Shown here: positions 23,089-31,982 of the stretch, in pieces
Numbering within the stretch: the stretch's first letter is position 1
How the letters are laid out: the number at the start of each line of letters is the position of its first letter
Assembly: GCA_002500505.1 (NCBI GenBank)
Contig: DLRM01000066.1
Location: 1-44,474, forward strand
Length of the DNA stretch: 44,474 nucleotides
From: Planctomycetes bacterium UBA7888
GTDB lineage: Bacteria; Planctomycetota; UBA1135
Direction: 5' to 3'
Position numbers and translations under genes: made by a program
Notes under the pieces: model-generated
Database searches by the model: none
Seen by the model: only the letters and a program-made list of their open reading frames with translations
What the model was told of the DNA's origin: nothing

Positions 23089-24543
23089 TCAATCGCGAGA
23101 CGCCGCACGATCCGCACCAATAGCGTCGAGATGCTCGACGGCATCTTCGGTTGGATATGACCCGGTAAAACATCCCGTGCAAAATCCATCAATGGCTGGA
23201 TTTCCAGTTTGCGCTGCCTTCACCATGCGGTCAAGTTCGAGATACATTAGATAGTCCACCCCAACCTCGGCAGCAATTTCATTGTTGTCCCTGTTCCGCG
23301 CAATAAATTCTTTTTTCGTTGCCATGTCAATGCCGTAAGGGCACGGGGCAACGAGTGGCGGAGAAGTTGATGCAAAATATACATTCTTTGCGCCGGCCCG
23401 GCGGGCAATCTCCACAATTTTACGAGAGGTGTTGCCTCGAACGATGGAGTCGTCCACCAACAAAACATTCTTATCTTTAAACTCTAACGGAATCGGATTC
23501 AACTTCCTTCGAATCGCAGAGCGCCGCTCTTTTTGATTCGGCATAATAAACGTCCGCCCAACATATCTGTTTTTAATAAATCCTTCGCGGTAGGAAATCC
23601 CCAAGTGGTGGGCCATAGAGAGTGCTGCATCGCGTGCAGAGTCGGGGATAGGAATGACCACGTCAGGATTTGGAGCTCCAGCTTGTTCCCATTGTTGAGC
23701 CAATGCTTTCCCAAAGCGCCGACGCGTTTTGTAAACCGATATCTCATCTAAAAAAGAATCCGGTCTTGAAAAATAAACCAACTCAAAGATGCATGGCCGA
23801 TGCGCTTGCTCGGTAACTTGAACAAACTCTGGGTCTTCGCCGGGCCGAACCACAAAAGCTTCCCCTGCGCGCAAATCCCGCACTCGCTCGAATCCAATTA
23901 CATCAAAGGCGACTGACTCTGAAGCGGCAGCCCATTCGACACCCTCTGGGGTTTCGCGCTTTCCAATAACGCAGGGCTTAATCCCGGTTGGGTCCCGGAA
24001 GGCAAACATGGCACCTTCGCTCAAAATACCGCAAACGGAATATGCCCCTTTTGTGCGATCAAATACGCCCTTTACGGCAATTCCTATACGATCCGACAAT
24101 TCCGCCGTGGGGTCAGTCCGGTGAAGGGCTCTAGCGAAGGCGTAAAGAATGGCTTCCACATCGCAAGAAGAGGTAAAACAAATATTTTCTTGCGGAAACA
24201 GTCTGCCCTTCAAATCTAAAAAGTTGGTGAGATTCCCATTGTGGGCCATTCCCACTCCAAATGGATAGTTGATATAGAAGGGCTGGGCGTCCTCATCGGA
24301 TCCCATCCCAACAGTTGGATAGCGCACATGAGAAATACCTAAGTTGCCTTTGAGGCGCTGCATATCGCTAAAGCGAAAAATGTCGCGCACCATTCCGTTT
24401 TGCTTTCGTAAATGAAAACGTCCGTCATAAGACAGAATTCCAGCAGCATCCTGGCCGCGATGCTGAAGGGCGATAAGCCCTTCGTAAAGCTCAGGGGCAG
24501 TGTCCGTTCCGGGCAAGCCGGCGATGCCGATGAATCCGCACAT
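23089..24543 (-). CDS. purF: amidophosphoribosyltransferase
   Basis: A 484-residue enzyme of the first committed step of purine synthesis: PRPP plus glutamine to phosphoribosylamine. Catalytic Cys2 directly follows the initiator Met (MCGFIGIAG), so there is no propeptide, unlike the B. subtilis enzyme. The glutaminase domain spans 2-240 and the phosphoribosyltransferase domain 260-470 with the PRPP loop VLLVDDSIVRGNTS (360-373). Cys251, Cys401, Cys455 and Cys458 match the four ligands of the 4Fe-4S cluster in the Bacillus-type enzyme, so an iron-sulfur form is likely. It lies 54 bases downstream of mnmH on the same strand. A TAATCAT box directly before the ATG could be its own promoter. Confidence 0.97.
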   Translation of the reverse strand: MCGFIGIAGLPGTDTAPELYEGLIALQHRGQDAAGILSYDGRFHLRKQNGMVRDIFRFSDMQRLKGNLGISHVRYPTVGMGSDEDAQPFYINYPFGVGMAHNGNLTNFLDLKGRLFPQENICFTSSCDVEAILYAFARALHRTDPTAELSDRIGIAVKGVFDRTKGAYSVCGILSEGAMFAFRDPTGIKPCVIGKRETPEGVEWAAASESVAFDVIGFERVRDLRAGEAFVVRPGEDPEFVQVTEQAHRPCIFELVYFSRPDSFLDEISVYKTRRRFGKALAQQWEQAGAPNPDVVIPIPDSARDAALSMAHHLGISYREGFIKNRYVGRTFIMPNQKERRSAIRRKLNPIPLEFKDKNVLLVDDSIVRGNTSRKIVEIARRAGAKNVYFASTSPPLVAPCPYGIDMATKKEFIARNRDNNEIAAEVGVDYLMYLELDRMVKAAQTGNPAIDGFCTGCFTGSYPTEDAVEHLDAIGADRAASRD

Positions 24544-24597
24544 GGGATGATTAGGGGTGGGTGGGAGTGGCGCAAAACCCGCCAGGAAGAGAGCATT

Positions 24598-25731
24598 CTA
24601 CCGTAAAGCCTCCGATATTTCTTTTCGGATTTGTTCAAGCTCTTCCAGAATTTTCCCTGACTCTGCATTCACGCGGCCTGTCCACTCTCTGCGGACATCT
24701 CCCCGACCATATAAAGGATCGTAATAGAGGTCTAGAAGGGCTTGAGCCACCTTTGGCCATTCTCCTTGGTCCAGCCATTCTTGGAGTTTGCCCTTCCACT
24801 CCATTCCAATACGGTGCTCAAAAAACGGGAGTCGCTCTCTTAATTCTCGAAGGCTCTCAGGTGTGCTAGCGTAATCCTCCCCTAAAATTTTCACTCGGAA
24901 GGCATCGCTTGCCTCGACAAGCACATGCGCGCCGGACTCCATTGCTTGAAAAAGATTCTTAGGGATTACAGAATCCCCCACCTTCCGGCTCTCTCCTTCC
25001 ACAAACCAAGGCGGGGCGCTCATCTCAACAAGACGTTGAGCAATTGCCGACTCAAATGATTTTTGGCTTTTCGGGTGAAGCCCAATCGCGCCAAGAATGG
25101 AAGAGCGGTGGCTGGCACAGGATTCCAGGTCCAAAGTTGTTCCCGGAAATACTTTTTCCAAACGATGCAAAAGCCGAGTTTTCCCAACCCCCGTCGAGCC
25201 GCGAAGCATTACGAGCGGTGTTTCCGGATTCAAGTTTTCTAATTGTCCGCGCACCCAAGTTCGATAACCACGATAGCCATCATCGAGGTGAAAGACTTGG
25301 GAGTGGCCAAGTTCACGCAACAAAGCAATCACTGCGCAAGACCGCATTCCCCCGCGCCAACAATGAATCAAAATCGCGTTTTCGGGCAAGGGTAACGTGA
25401 GCGCCTTCTCAGGTTTCAGGGATTGAACTAGCGGAACCAGCTTTCGGAACTTTGGCAGCCACTCTTCGCGCGAAACGGGTACGCCCAGGATTTCTCCCAA
25501 CATGCCCCCCATGCGTTGCTCAACAAAAGAAAGGCCCTTCTCGTAAGCAGCCTCGGGAGATTCTTGTTTGTAAAGAGTTCCCACAATGGCGCGCTGGTCA
25601 TTTTCAAATAAGGGAAAGTTGATTGCCCCAGGAATATGGTCATCCGCAAACTCGGCAGGAGTCCGAACGTCGACCACCCGCAAACCCAAGAGCGGGCGCG
25701 CTTCCTGATAAGAAAGGCTTGGAATGTTCAT
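24598..25731 (-). CDS. mnmH: tRNA 2-selenouridine synthase
   Basis: A 377-residue protein (also called SelU or YbbB) that converts 2-thiouridine at the wobble position of some tRNAs to geranyl-thiouridine and then selenouridine, using selenophosphate. The N-terminal rhodanese domain (about 1-160) has active-site Cys124 (LIHCWRGGMRS). It is followed by a P-loop (GSTGVGKT, 178-185) and the family-specific C-terminal part with VLVEASDAFRVK. Start ATG-25731; the divergent gene is the large subtilase. Its presence predicts a selenophosphate synthetase elsewhere in the genome; none is in this window. Identification is strong from domain order. Confidence 0.94.
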   Translation of the reverse strand: MNIPSLSYQEARPLLGLRVVDVRTPAEFADDHIPGAINFPLFENDQRAIVGTLYKQESPEAAYEKGLSFVEQRMGGMLGEILGVPVSREEWLPKFRKLVPLVQSLKPEKALTLPLPENAILIHCWRGGMRSCAVIALLRELGHSQVFHLDDGYRGYRTWVRGQLENLNPETPLVMLRGSTGVGKTRLLHRLEKVFPGTTLDLESCASHRSSILGAIGLHPKSQKSFESAIAQRLVEMSAPPWFVEGESRKVGDSVIPKNLFQAMESGAHVLVEASDAFRVKILGEDYASTPESLRELRERLPFFEHRIGMEWKGKLQEWLDQGEWPKVAQALLDLYYDPLYGRGDVRREWTGRVNAESGKILEELEQIRKEISEALR

Positions 25732-25833
25732 GAGGCAACCGAAAACTGTTGAATTCGCAAGATTTTAGCTAGTTTTTTCACCTAATACGGCCAATTACCG
25801 TAACAATAGGGTCCCTCGTTTCATCCCAAAAAC

Positions 25834-28236
25834 ATGCTTCAATCCCTACTTCTTCCCCTACTTCTACTTTCTCCGCAAGCCTCTATCCAGGCAGACTCCA
25901 ACACCCTTGTTGTCAAGCCTGAGCTTCGCGAGGTCATGCACATAGCTCCGCTTGAACACCATCGCGCCTACATCGTGATGACCGAACAACCTGATGCTGT
26001 CGCCCTGCGTGAACAATTCGCTCACCTACCGCGCGGCGAACGCCAACTCGCCCTTTCTGCTGAGCTTCGTTCCTTTTCGGAAACCTCTCAAGCGACGTTG
26101 CGGGAAGCCGCGTCTCTCTTAACTTCCCAAGGTCATATTTCTTGGTCCGAACCCCTCTGGATTGCCAACAGCTTCCGCGTTGAAGCCAATGCCGCTGCGA
26201 TTGAAACCTTGGCAGCAATCCCCGGCATTTCCTACATCCAATACGACCCCGTGCGGGACCCCATGGAGATGCAGGACATCCCTTTGAAAGTTGCAATTCA
26301 ACAGCGTGCCTCCGCTGGAACGTCAAGCGGAAGTGGTAGAGCAACAACTTATTACTTTGAAGATTTCGAATCCGGTTCCCTTGGTGCCGAATGGGCGACA
26401 ACAACGACTGGGTGTGGCCGCGAGCAAATCACATCCTCTTTTGGGCCTTATGCGGGAAGCAAGCATTGGGTTTGCGACAGCTCTTCAGACGGATGCTACG
26501 GAACCGTTACTTTGACTTTAACTGTTGACCTTTCCGCACAAAGTACGGTTCAGCTTCAATATGCCTTCAAGGATTTAAATGACGAGTTCAATACAGGCTC
26601 GGACATCCTTCAAGCCTCTGATGATGGTGGAACAACCTGGAAAAAGATTGCAGACCTAACTGGAAGCAACAATGCTTATGTCCTCATGAACCATGATCTG
26701 GACACCTTCGGCCTGAATTATGTTTCTAACTTTATGATTCGCTGGTCTTGGTATGACAACTACAGCGCCGATACTGACGGTTTTGCTTTCGACAACATTG
26801 AGCTTGCCGACTACTTCCCACCGCCACCACCCCCTTCACCAGAACCAAACCTTGTGAAGCATCAGGCTCCAGACTTATGGGGCATTGGCATTGATGGAAG
26901 CGGTGCCGTCCTGCTGAACATTGACTCAGGAACTGACCGCAACCATCCAGACCTCGCAAACCGAATCTGGACCAATCCAAACGACCCCGTTGACGGCGTG
27001 GACAATGACGGAAACGGTTACGTTGATGATTACTGGGGTTGGAATTTCTCTGGCAACAACAACAACCCAAGCGGTGGCGGGCACGGCACCAGCACTGCCG
27101 GCATCATGGTTGGTGATGGCTCTGGTGGCGTTCGCCAAACAGGTATGGCTCCCGGGGCAAGCCTTGCGGTTTGTCAGCTTGGTAGCGAGGCCGACCACTG
27201 GGGCGCACTTCAATGGGGACTTTCCGTTGCCGTAGATTGCTCCTCTTCTTCCTACTCCTACAAGTGGCCCTTCTCGCCACGCCCGGACTACCACCAGCAC
27301 CGCGCCGTTTCTGAAATTGTTTTAGCTGGTGGCCAAATTCACTGTAACTCTATCGGAAATCAGGGTGGGTCTTCGAGCTACCCCATTCCCTTCAATATCT
27401 CCGCCCCGGGTAATGTCCCCGGTCCTTGGATTCATCCCCAGCAAGCCAATGGCGGGATTGCAGCTGTTTTGGGATGCTCCGGTATTAGCGTTGGAGACGA
27501 CACCTACTACGATCCAAGTGGTCGCGGACCTTCAGCTTGGGAGGACATCAAAATCTATGACTCCAGCTATCCTCACAGCCAAAACCAAAGTTACTGGGAC
27601 TACCCGGTAGGTGGATGGGGTCTTCCTCAGGCAGGATTGCTCAAGCCAGACATTGCTGGTTACACCGATGGTTGTTACACCACATCCGACGGCGGTGGCC
27701 ACTCTACATTTGGCGGAACTTCTTGCGCAACACCCCATATTGGTGGCGCCACCGCACTTATGGTTTCTGCGAATGCGCGCGCCGAACCTCGCCATATCAG
27801 CGAAGCGCTGCAAATTGCAGCTCTAGACAAGGGCTCGGTCGGAAAAGACCTTAACTGGGGTTCCGGTGTCGCAAAGGTATATGACGCAGCAATGCGCCTA
27901 ATCCACCTTGCGATTCCCGCACAGCGAACAGCCCCGATTGGATCAAATGTGACCGTAAACATTAGCGGCCCGGCTAACGCCACCTACGGATTGTTCTACT
28001 CGCTCTCCCTAGGAACCACCACGCTTCCAAATATCGGTGACTTAGATCTTGCTAGTGGAAAGCTCGCTCAAGTTTCTAACTTGAGTGCCACCGGCGAATC
28101 TACTTTCATTGGTGTTGTCCCAAATAATCCACTTCTTGTGGGCAAAACTGTTTACGTCCAATCGGTCTGTAATGACTTGGCTGGAGCAACCGGCCAAGCC
28201 CTCTTCTCGTTAGTCGAAAAGGTCGAGATTCAATAA
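25834..28236 (+). CDS. large secreted subtilisin-like (S8) protease with inserted beta domain
   Basis: An 800-residue exported protease. Signal peptide 1-20, I9-like prodomain about 40-140 (HRAYIVMTEQPD ... ISYIQYDPV), then a MAM/jelly-roll-like beta domain about 172-325 (YYFEDFESGSLGAEW ... DGFAFDNIEL) and a proline linker (PPPPPPSPEP). The peptidase domain follows: Asp364 (LNIDSGTDRNHPDL), His418 (GGGHGTSTAG), oxyanion Asn509 (IGNQGG) and Ser630 (GGTSCATPHIGG). The last 109 residues (692-800) form a beta domain like those of four other secreted proteins here, with GLFYSLSLGTTTLPNIGDLDL and KTVYVQSV. Putting the beta domain between prodomain and catalytic domain is unusual. The 3' end overlaps the convergent gene by 7 bases. 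Confidence 0.94.
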   Translation: MLQSLLLPLLLLSPQASIQADSNTLVVKPELREVMHIAPLEHHRAYIVMTEQPDAVALREQFAHLPRGERQLALSAELRSFSETSQATLREAASLLTSQGHISWSEPLWIANSFRVEANAAAIETLAAIPGISYIQYDPVRDPMEMQDIPLKVAIQQRASAGTSSGSGRATTYYFEDFESGSLGAEWATTTTGCGREQITSSFGPYAGSKHWVCDSSSDGCYGTVTLTLTVDLSAQSTVQLQYAFKDLNDEFNTGSDILQASDDGGTTWKKIADLTGSNNAYVLMNHDLDTFGLNYVSNFMIRWSWYDNYSADTDGFAFDNIELADYFPPPPPPSPEPNLVKHQAPDLWGIGIDGSGAVLLNIDSGTDRNHPDLANRIWTNPNDPVDGVDNDGNGYVDDYWGWNFSGNNNNPSGGGHGTSTAGIMVGDGSGGVRQTGMAPGASLAVCQLGSEADHWGALQWGLSVAVDCSSSSYSYKWPFSPRPDYHQHRAVSEIVLAGGQIHCNSIGNQGGSSSYPIPFNISAPGNVPGPWIHPQQANGGIAAVLGCSGISVGDDTYYDPSGRGPSAWEDIKIYDSSYPHSQNQSYWDYPVGGWGLPQAGLLKPDIAGYTDGCYTTSDGGGHSTFGGTSCATPHIGGATALMVSANARAEPRHISEALQIAALDKGSVGKDLNWGSGVAKVYDAAMRLIHLAIPAQRTAPIGSNVTVNISGPANATYGLFYSLSLGTTTLPNIGDLDLASGKLAQVSNLSATGESTFIGVVPNNPLLVGKTVYVQSVCNDLAGATGQALFSLVEKVEIQ

Positions 28237-30284
28237 TCTGAATCGTCGGTATCGCCGCCGTAACCAAGCGCCTCTAATCTCGCTTGTTCGGCGGCTCCGA
28301 TGTCGACTTTTGCGCGCTTGATTTCCGGGATAGAGGCACTTAGCTCTTCTAGCTTTGTACGCATTTCCGCGGCTCGGATGGGTTCGGCGGCCAAGTGATT
28401 CACAGAATCTCCAGTAGCTTTAGAAAAAAGAAACTCGTGTCTTCCTGAAGTGGACCGCACATATTTCCACTCTCCGTGTAGGTACCCAACCAACCGATTC
28501 TCTTCATTCTTAAGGCCAAAAGCCTCCATGTAGATCGGCTTGTCGGGCAAAGATCCCCCCTCAAGAATCAACTTCAAGCTCCGGCCTTGAATTCCTTCTG
28601 GAATCTCAATGTTGGCAATGTCGCAAAGTGTTGGAAGCAAGTCGATATGAGAAGCAATCATTGGAGACCGTTTCCCTGAGAAAGCCCGAGAGGTTTGGGG
28701 CGAACGAATCACTCCGACGACGTGCTGGGTCGCCGCATAAAGGCTTGGCGCGTGCAATACTTTAATTCCGCCTTGGCCGAAAAGTTCGGGCGTGTCCGCC
28801 CCTTCTCCAAAACATTCGCCGTGATCAGCAACTAATGCAATAACGGTATTGGAAAGGCCGGGGTCATGTTTTTGAAGTGCATCCAGTAAGCGGCCAAGTT
28901 GAAAATCTAAAAAAGCAACCTCGCCTCTCTGGAGAACAAGACTCTCTTCGCATTCTGAATTCTCAGCATGGGGGCCAGCCTCCTTGTCCCGTAGAGCGGC
29001 TTCGCGAAATGGAAGATAGTCTTGGCCTTTCTCTCGCGGGTCGTGGGCATCAAAAAGATGGACCCAAGCAAACGCCGGTCGTGTTTGCCCGGCAATCCAC
29101 TCAATCGCGCGGTCTGTAGTGGTTGCACCTGGCGTTGTGGATGCCGCCGAATCTAATCCAGCAGGGAAAATCCTGTCACAAAGAGCAACGGTTCGAACTG
29201 AAAAGCCCAACATAACGCCCAACAAGCCTGCGGCTTCTCCCGCTCGATCGTCAAAGTGCTGAAAGCCCTGAGGAAATCCTTTGTCACGACCAATCACGGG
29301 ACGGGCAGAAACAAATGCGCCTGTGGCCCAACCAGCACTTTGGAATACTTCGGGAAGTCGTGGCGTGTCTAAGGGAAGGGCAAAATCTCCATTGCCGCGA
29401 AGTCCATGACTCGGCGGATACAAACCGGTCAACATACTGTTGTGCGCTGGCGCTGTAATCGGCGACACGCTCTGCCAGTTTTCAAAAACGACGCCTTCGT
29501 TGGCAATGCGTTGAATGTTTGGTGTTTCCAGCCCTCCTCCTCCATAAAGGGGAAGGGTGTCAGCGCGAACTGTGTCCCAGCTCACCAAAACCACATTAGG
29601 ACCGTGAGCGGTCGCCGCAACAGAAGACGAAGATGTTTGGAGTGCGCCCTCTTGTAGAGAAAAATATAGGTAAGCCGCTGACACGAAGGGAGTAATCAGC
29701 ACGCAGCCTGCGGTTTTGACAACGGCATGACTGGCCTCCTCCGACTTCATCCAGGTCCGAAGATAAATTCCAATTACCAGGGCCACAAAGATTAACGCCC
29801 ATAGCCAGTCTTGACCAAAATCAAAACCATAATCAAATAGGCCGCTCCAGCCGCGCTCGCCCAATTTTTGTGGGTCGTTATGGCTAAATTGCCTTAAGCG
29901 CAACAGAAGGTAGGCAAAGAAAATTCCGCTAAAGATGCGTTCCGTTTTGCCTTCCTGATCTTTGTGGGAGCCTACCCAGAAAAAAACGGCTAGGGTGGAG
30001 CCGCCAAGCACCCATGCCCAACCATCGGCACCGATGTAGAGCTGGCGCCTTAAATGAAGGGCCAAAAGACACCCAAATATGGCAAACAATGCCCAGGGGA
30101 GACGCTCAGCAAACGGCAGCCTAGAAGCGGCCCAGGCAAGGGTGCCATAAACAAAGACTGGGGCAAGAAGGGTCATCAGCCAAAACAAAGGTGTTTCGGC
30201 AAAGTGCGCAGAAGAAGACAACACGAGGCCCGCTTCAAAAGCGGCCACGGTCCAGGCACACAAAATTGCTCTTGAGGTCGTCAT
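28230..30284 (-). CDS. membrane-bound alkaline-phosphatase-superfamily (sulfatase-fold) enzyme
   Basis: A 684-residue protein with an N-terminal membrane domain (about six helices in residues 5-210) and a C-terminal soluble domain of the sulfatase fold, starting at NVVLVSWDTVRADTLPLYG. The nucleophile position reads SPITAPAHNSMLTG: a Thr (277) stands where true sulfatases have the Cys that becomes formylglycine. A phosphatase or a phospho-group transferase like the lipoteichoic-acid/phosphoethanolamine type is therefore more likely than a sulfatase. Metal-ligand segments ADHGECFGEG and HSPSLYAATQ-like stretches are present. ATG-30284 is preferred over an in-frame GTG at 30293. It is the last gene of the mgtE-lepB-sigma run, about 30 bases after its neighbour, and may be the operon's envelope-modifying output. 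Confidence 0.85.
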   Translation of the reverse strand: MTTSRAILCAWTVAAFEAGLVLSSSAHFAETPLFWLMTLLAPVFVYGTLAWAASRLPFAERLPWALFAIFGCLLALHLRRQLYIGADGWAWVLGGSTLAVFFWVGSHKDQEGKTERIFSGIFFAYLLLRLRQFSHNDPQKLGERGWSGLFDYGFDFGQDWLWALIFVALVIGIYLRTWMKSEEASHAVVKTAGCVLITPFVSAAYLYFSLQEGALQTSSSSVAATAHGPNVVLVSWDTVRADTLPLYGGGGLETPNIQRIANEGVVFENWQSVSPITAPAHNSMLTGLYPPSHGLRGNGDFALPLDTPRLPEVFQSAGWATGAFVSARPVIGRDKGFPQGFQHFDDRAGEAAGLLGVMLGFSVRTVALCDRIFPAGLDSAASTTPGATTTDRAIEWIAGQTRPAFAWVHLFDAHDPREKGQDYLPFREAALRDKEAGPHAENSECEESLVLQRGEVAFLDFQLGRLLDALQKHDPGLSNTVIALVADHGECFGEGADTPELFGQGGIKVLHAPSLYAATQHVVGVIRSPQTSRAFSGKRSPMIASHIDLLPTLCDIANIEIPEGIQGRSLKLILEGGSLPDKPIYMEAFGLKNEENRLVGYLHGEWKYVRSTSGRHEFLFSKATGDSVNHLAAEPIRAAEMRTKLEELSASIPEIKRAKVDIGAAEQARLEALGYGGDTDDSDY

Positions 30285-30317
30285 CACTGGCACATTATGC
30301 CGCGACCCTCCATTGTC

Positions 30318-31037
30318 TTAACGTCGCTTTTTGGGACGAGGCTGCCGTGGGGGGAAAACTGAAGCCTTTGCTTCGCCTCGCCGAAGGCGCTGAAGTATGG
30401 CCAAAAACTCAGGCGTTGGCAGAACGGCTAGGCGTTCAACCTCTTTTTCGTTTAAGCCCCATTTTTGAAACAAACCCGCATTGGACGCATTTGCAAAGGT
30501 GCGCCATTTTTCCATTTCTTGAAGAACTGTCACCTGGATAACTGGAGTCGTAGAGCTCAAAAAACTGGCAAACTCAGCACCAACCCACCCTTCCGAAGTT
30601 AGGGCGGAAAGGCGTGTTTGGATTTCTTCCCCTTGATGCTCTCGAATAAAGAGCTGGGCATCCATCAGGCGATCGTGAATCGGCCGGCCATGAAGTTTGT
30701 CGTGTACGCCCGGGAAACGAGCGCGAAGATGGCGCTCACGATCTTCAAATCGCTTACGCAACTTTTTTTCCATGTGCCGACGGCGGTCATGGCGGGGCAT
30801 GGTTTCTAAATCTTTTCTTTCCTTGGAGCCCATCTTTTTCCACTCGTGCTCCCGAGCGTGGAGCAAAGCCTCTGAGCGGCGGCGCATTTCATCGCGCGCC
30901 TCCTTGGGCATCTCGCGCAATCTTTGCATGCGCTTCTGCATTATTTGCTGTTGCTCGGGAGTGAGATTCCTCCACCACTCAGCAACCTCGTGCGCTTGAG
31001 CTTGGGGCAAACAAAGAAGGAGAATCGTGAACATCAT
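30318..31037 (-). CDS. periplasmic Spy/DUF3106-like charged helical protein
   Basis: A 239-residue protein. The start is set by an ATGA overlap with the upstream anti-sigma gene (ATG at 31037), giving a short signal peptide (MMFTILLLCLPQAQA). The mature part is very rich in Arg, Lys and Glu and helical: WWRNLTPEQQQIMQKRMQRLREMPKEARDEMRRR, then repeats of the same style and an RRHMEKKLRKRFEDRERHLRARF region. This resembles DUF3106 and Spy/CpxP-type periplasmic chaperones, which share LTPEQxxxxxxR motifs and are often linked to ECF sigma genes. It could sense or bind unfolded protein or metal. The family link is by pattern only. Confidence 0.72.
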   Translation of the reverse strand: MMFTILLLCLPQAQAHEVAEWWRNLTPEQQQIMQKRMQRLREMPKEARDEMRRRSEALLHAREHEWKKMGSKERKDLETMPRHDRRRHMEKKLRKRFEDRERHLRARFPGVHDKLHGRPIHDRLMDAQLFIREHQGEEIQTRLSALTSEGWVGAEFASFLSSTTPVIQVTVLQEMEKWRTFANASNAGLFQKWGLNEKEVERLAVLPTPEFLAILQRLRRGEAKASVFPPRQPRPKKRR

Positions 31038-31405
31038 TCCTCTTGGGTTGGGTCCCAAGAGCCAGCGGCGGCATCGGACAAGCTTAAATTGAGAGAATCG
31101 TCGGCAACAAATTCCCAAGACTCCAAAACTTCCTGGGCTTGGAACATCTCCGCCATTTCGTCAGCAGAAACCGCTGTGGTCGCGGGACCTTCCTGAATGG
31201 TGGAAATATCCGGACGGCCTTTCCCAAGCCAAAAGCCAAAGGCCAGAAGAAGTGCGGCGGCGGCGGCTTTCGGCCACCAGCTCCGTGGGTGGTGTTCTAA
31301 AAGGTGACCCTCATCATCAATGCGAGAGTCCACCCTTGCACCGAAGTCGGTCGGAACCGATTCGCCAGGGTGTTGGTCAAGAATGTTGTCTATCCAGTCA
31401 GTCAT
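31034..31405 (-). CDS. probable membrane anti-sigma factor of the second ECF sigma
   Basis: A 123-residue protein with a cytoplasmic N-terminus (1-43), one membrane helix (about 44-62, WPKAAAAALLLAFGFWLG) and a 60-residue acidic periplasmic tail. It overlaps the end of the ECF sigma gene by 8 bases and the following Spy-like gene by 4 bases, the usual arrangement for an anti-sigma factor. No zinc motif is present. No sequence similarity to a named family was recognised, so the call is from topology and position. Confidence 0.7.
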   Translation of the reverse strand: MTDWIDNILDQHPGESVPTDFGARVDSRIDDEGHLLEHHPRSWWPKAAAAALLLAFGFWLGKGRPDISTIQEGPATTAVSADEMAEMFQAQEVLESWEFVADDSLNLSLSDAAAGSWDPTQEE

Positions 31406-31982
31406 TTTCAGCCTCTCGGTAGGGGGCTAGCAGTTGGCGCATATTCTCTCGAGCGCGGTGGCAGAGAGATTTCGCCGCTTTAGGGCTTATTCCGAGGACT
31501 TCGCCGATTTCGGCTAATTCGAAATCGTCGTAATGTTGGAACACCAATGCGGCGCGCTGGTTCTCCGGAAGTTGTTGAAGGGCTCGCTCAACTAAAGCAG
31601 CCCAGGATGCCTGGTCTGGGGCTTCAAATGGGGTCGCCACGGCAGAGTCCTCTATTGGCATCAATTCCCCATCCGGGGAAACTGGTAAAGAGCCGGCGGG
31701 CTTCCGTTTTCTGTCACGGATGTTATTCAGGGCCAGGTTGTAGGCAATCCGAAACAAAAACGTGCTTAGGTGGCCCCTAGGCTGATACCTGTCCCGGGAG
31801 CGCCAAAGCCGGATAAAAGTTTCTTGGGCCAAATCTTCAATGACGGCAGCTGAACCCAGAAGCCTTCTTAGCAAACCAAAAACGGGGGCTTGGTAAGTCT
31901 CCACAATTGAGTTGAAGGCGGAGCGATCCCCTTGCTGGACGGCAAGCATCCACTCGGCTCCAGGGTCTTTTTCCTCAGGCAT
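31398..31982 (-). CDS. ECF-type RNA polymerase sigma factor (second)
   Basis: A 194-residue ECF sigma factor. Region 2 covers about residues 20-95 (AFNSIVETYQAPVFGLLRRLLG, IEDLAQETFIRLWRSRDRY, LSTFLFRIAYNLALNNIRDRKRK). Region 4 covers about 130-185 (LQQLPENQRAALVFQHYDDFELAEIGEVLGISPKAAKSLCHRARENMRQLL). The ATG shares one base with the lepB stop (TAATG), so translation is coupled. It is followed by a probable anti-sigma gene and a Spy-like protein. Unlike the first sigma gene of this window it has no promoter of its own directly upstream, being buried in the mgtE-lepB transcription unit; a promoter inside lepB cannot be excluded. Confidence 0.93.
   Translation of the reverse strand: MPEEKDPGAEWMLAVQQGDRSAFNSIVETYQAPVFGLLRRLLGSAAVIEDLAQETFIRLWRSRDRYQPRGHLSTFLFRIAYNLALNNIRDRKRKPAGSLPVSPDGELMPIEDSAVATPFEAPDQASWAALVERALQQLPENQRAALVFQHYDDFELAEIGEVLGISPKAAKSLCHRARENMRQLLAPYREAEND

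Noticed and set aside
28230..30284. Calling this gene a true sulfatase
   Set aside because: The formylglycine-precursor Cys (or Ser) in C/S-x-P-x-R is absent; Thr-Ala-Pro-Ala-His is present and no Arg follows.
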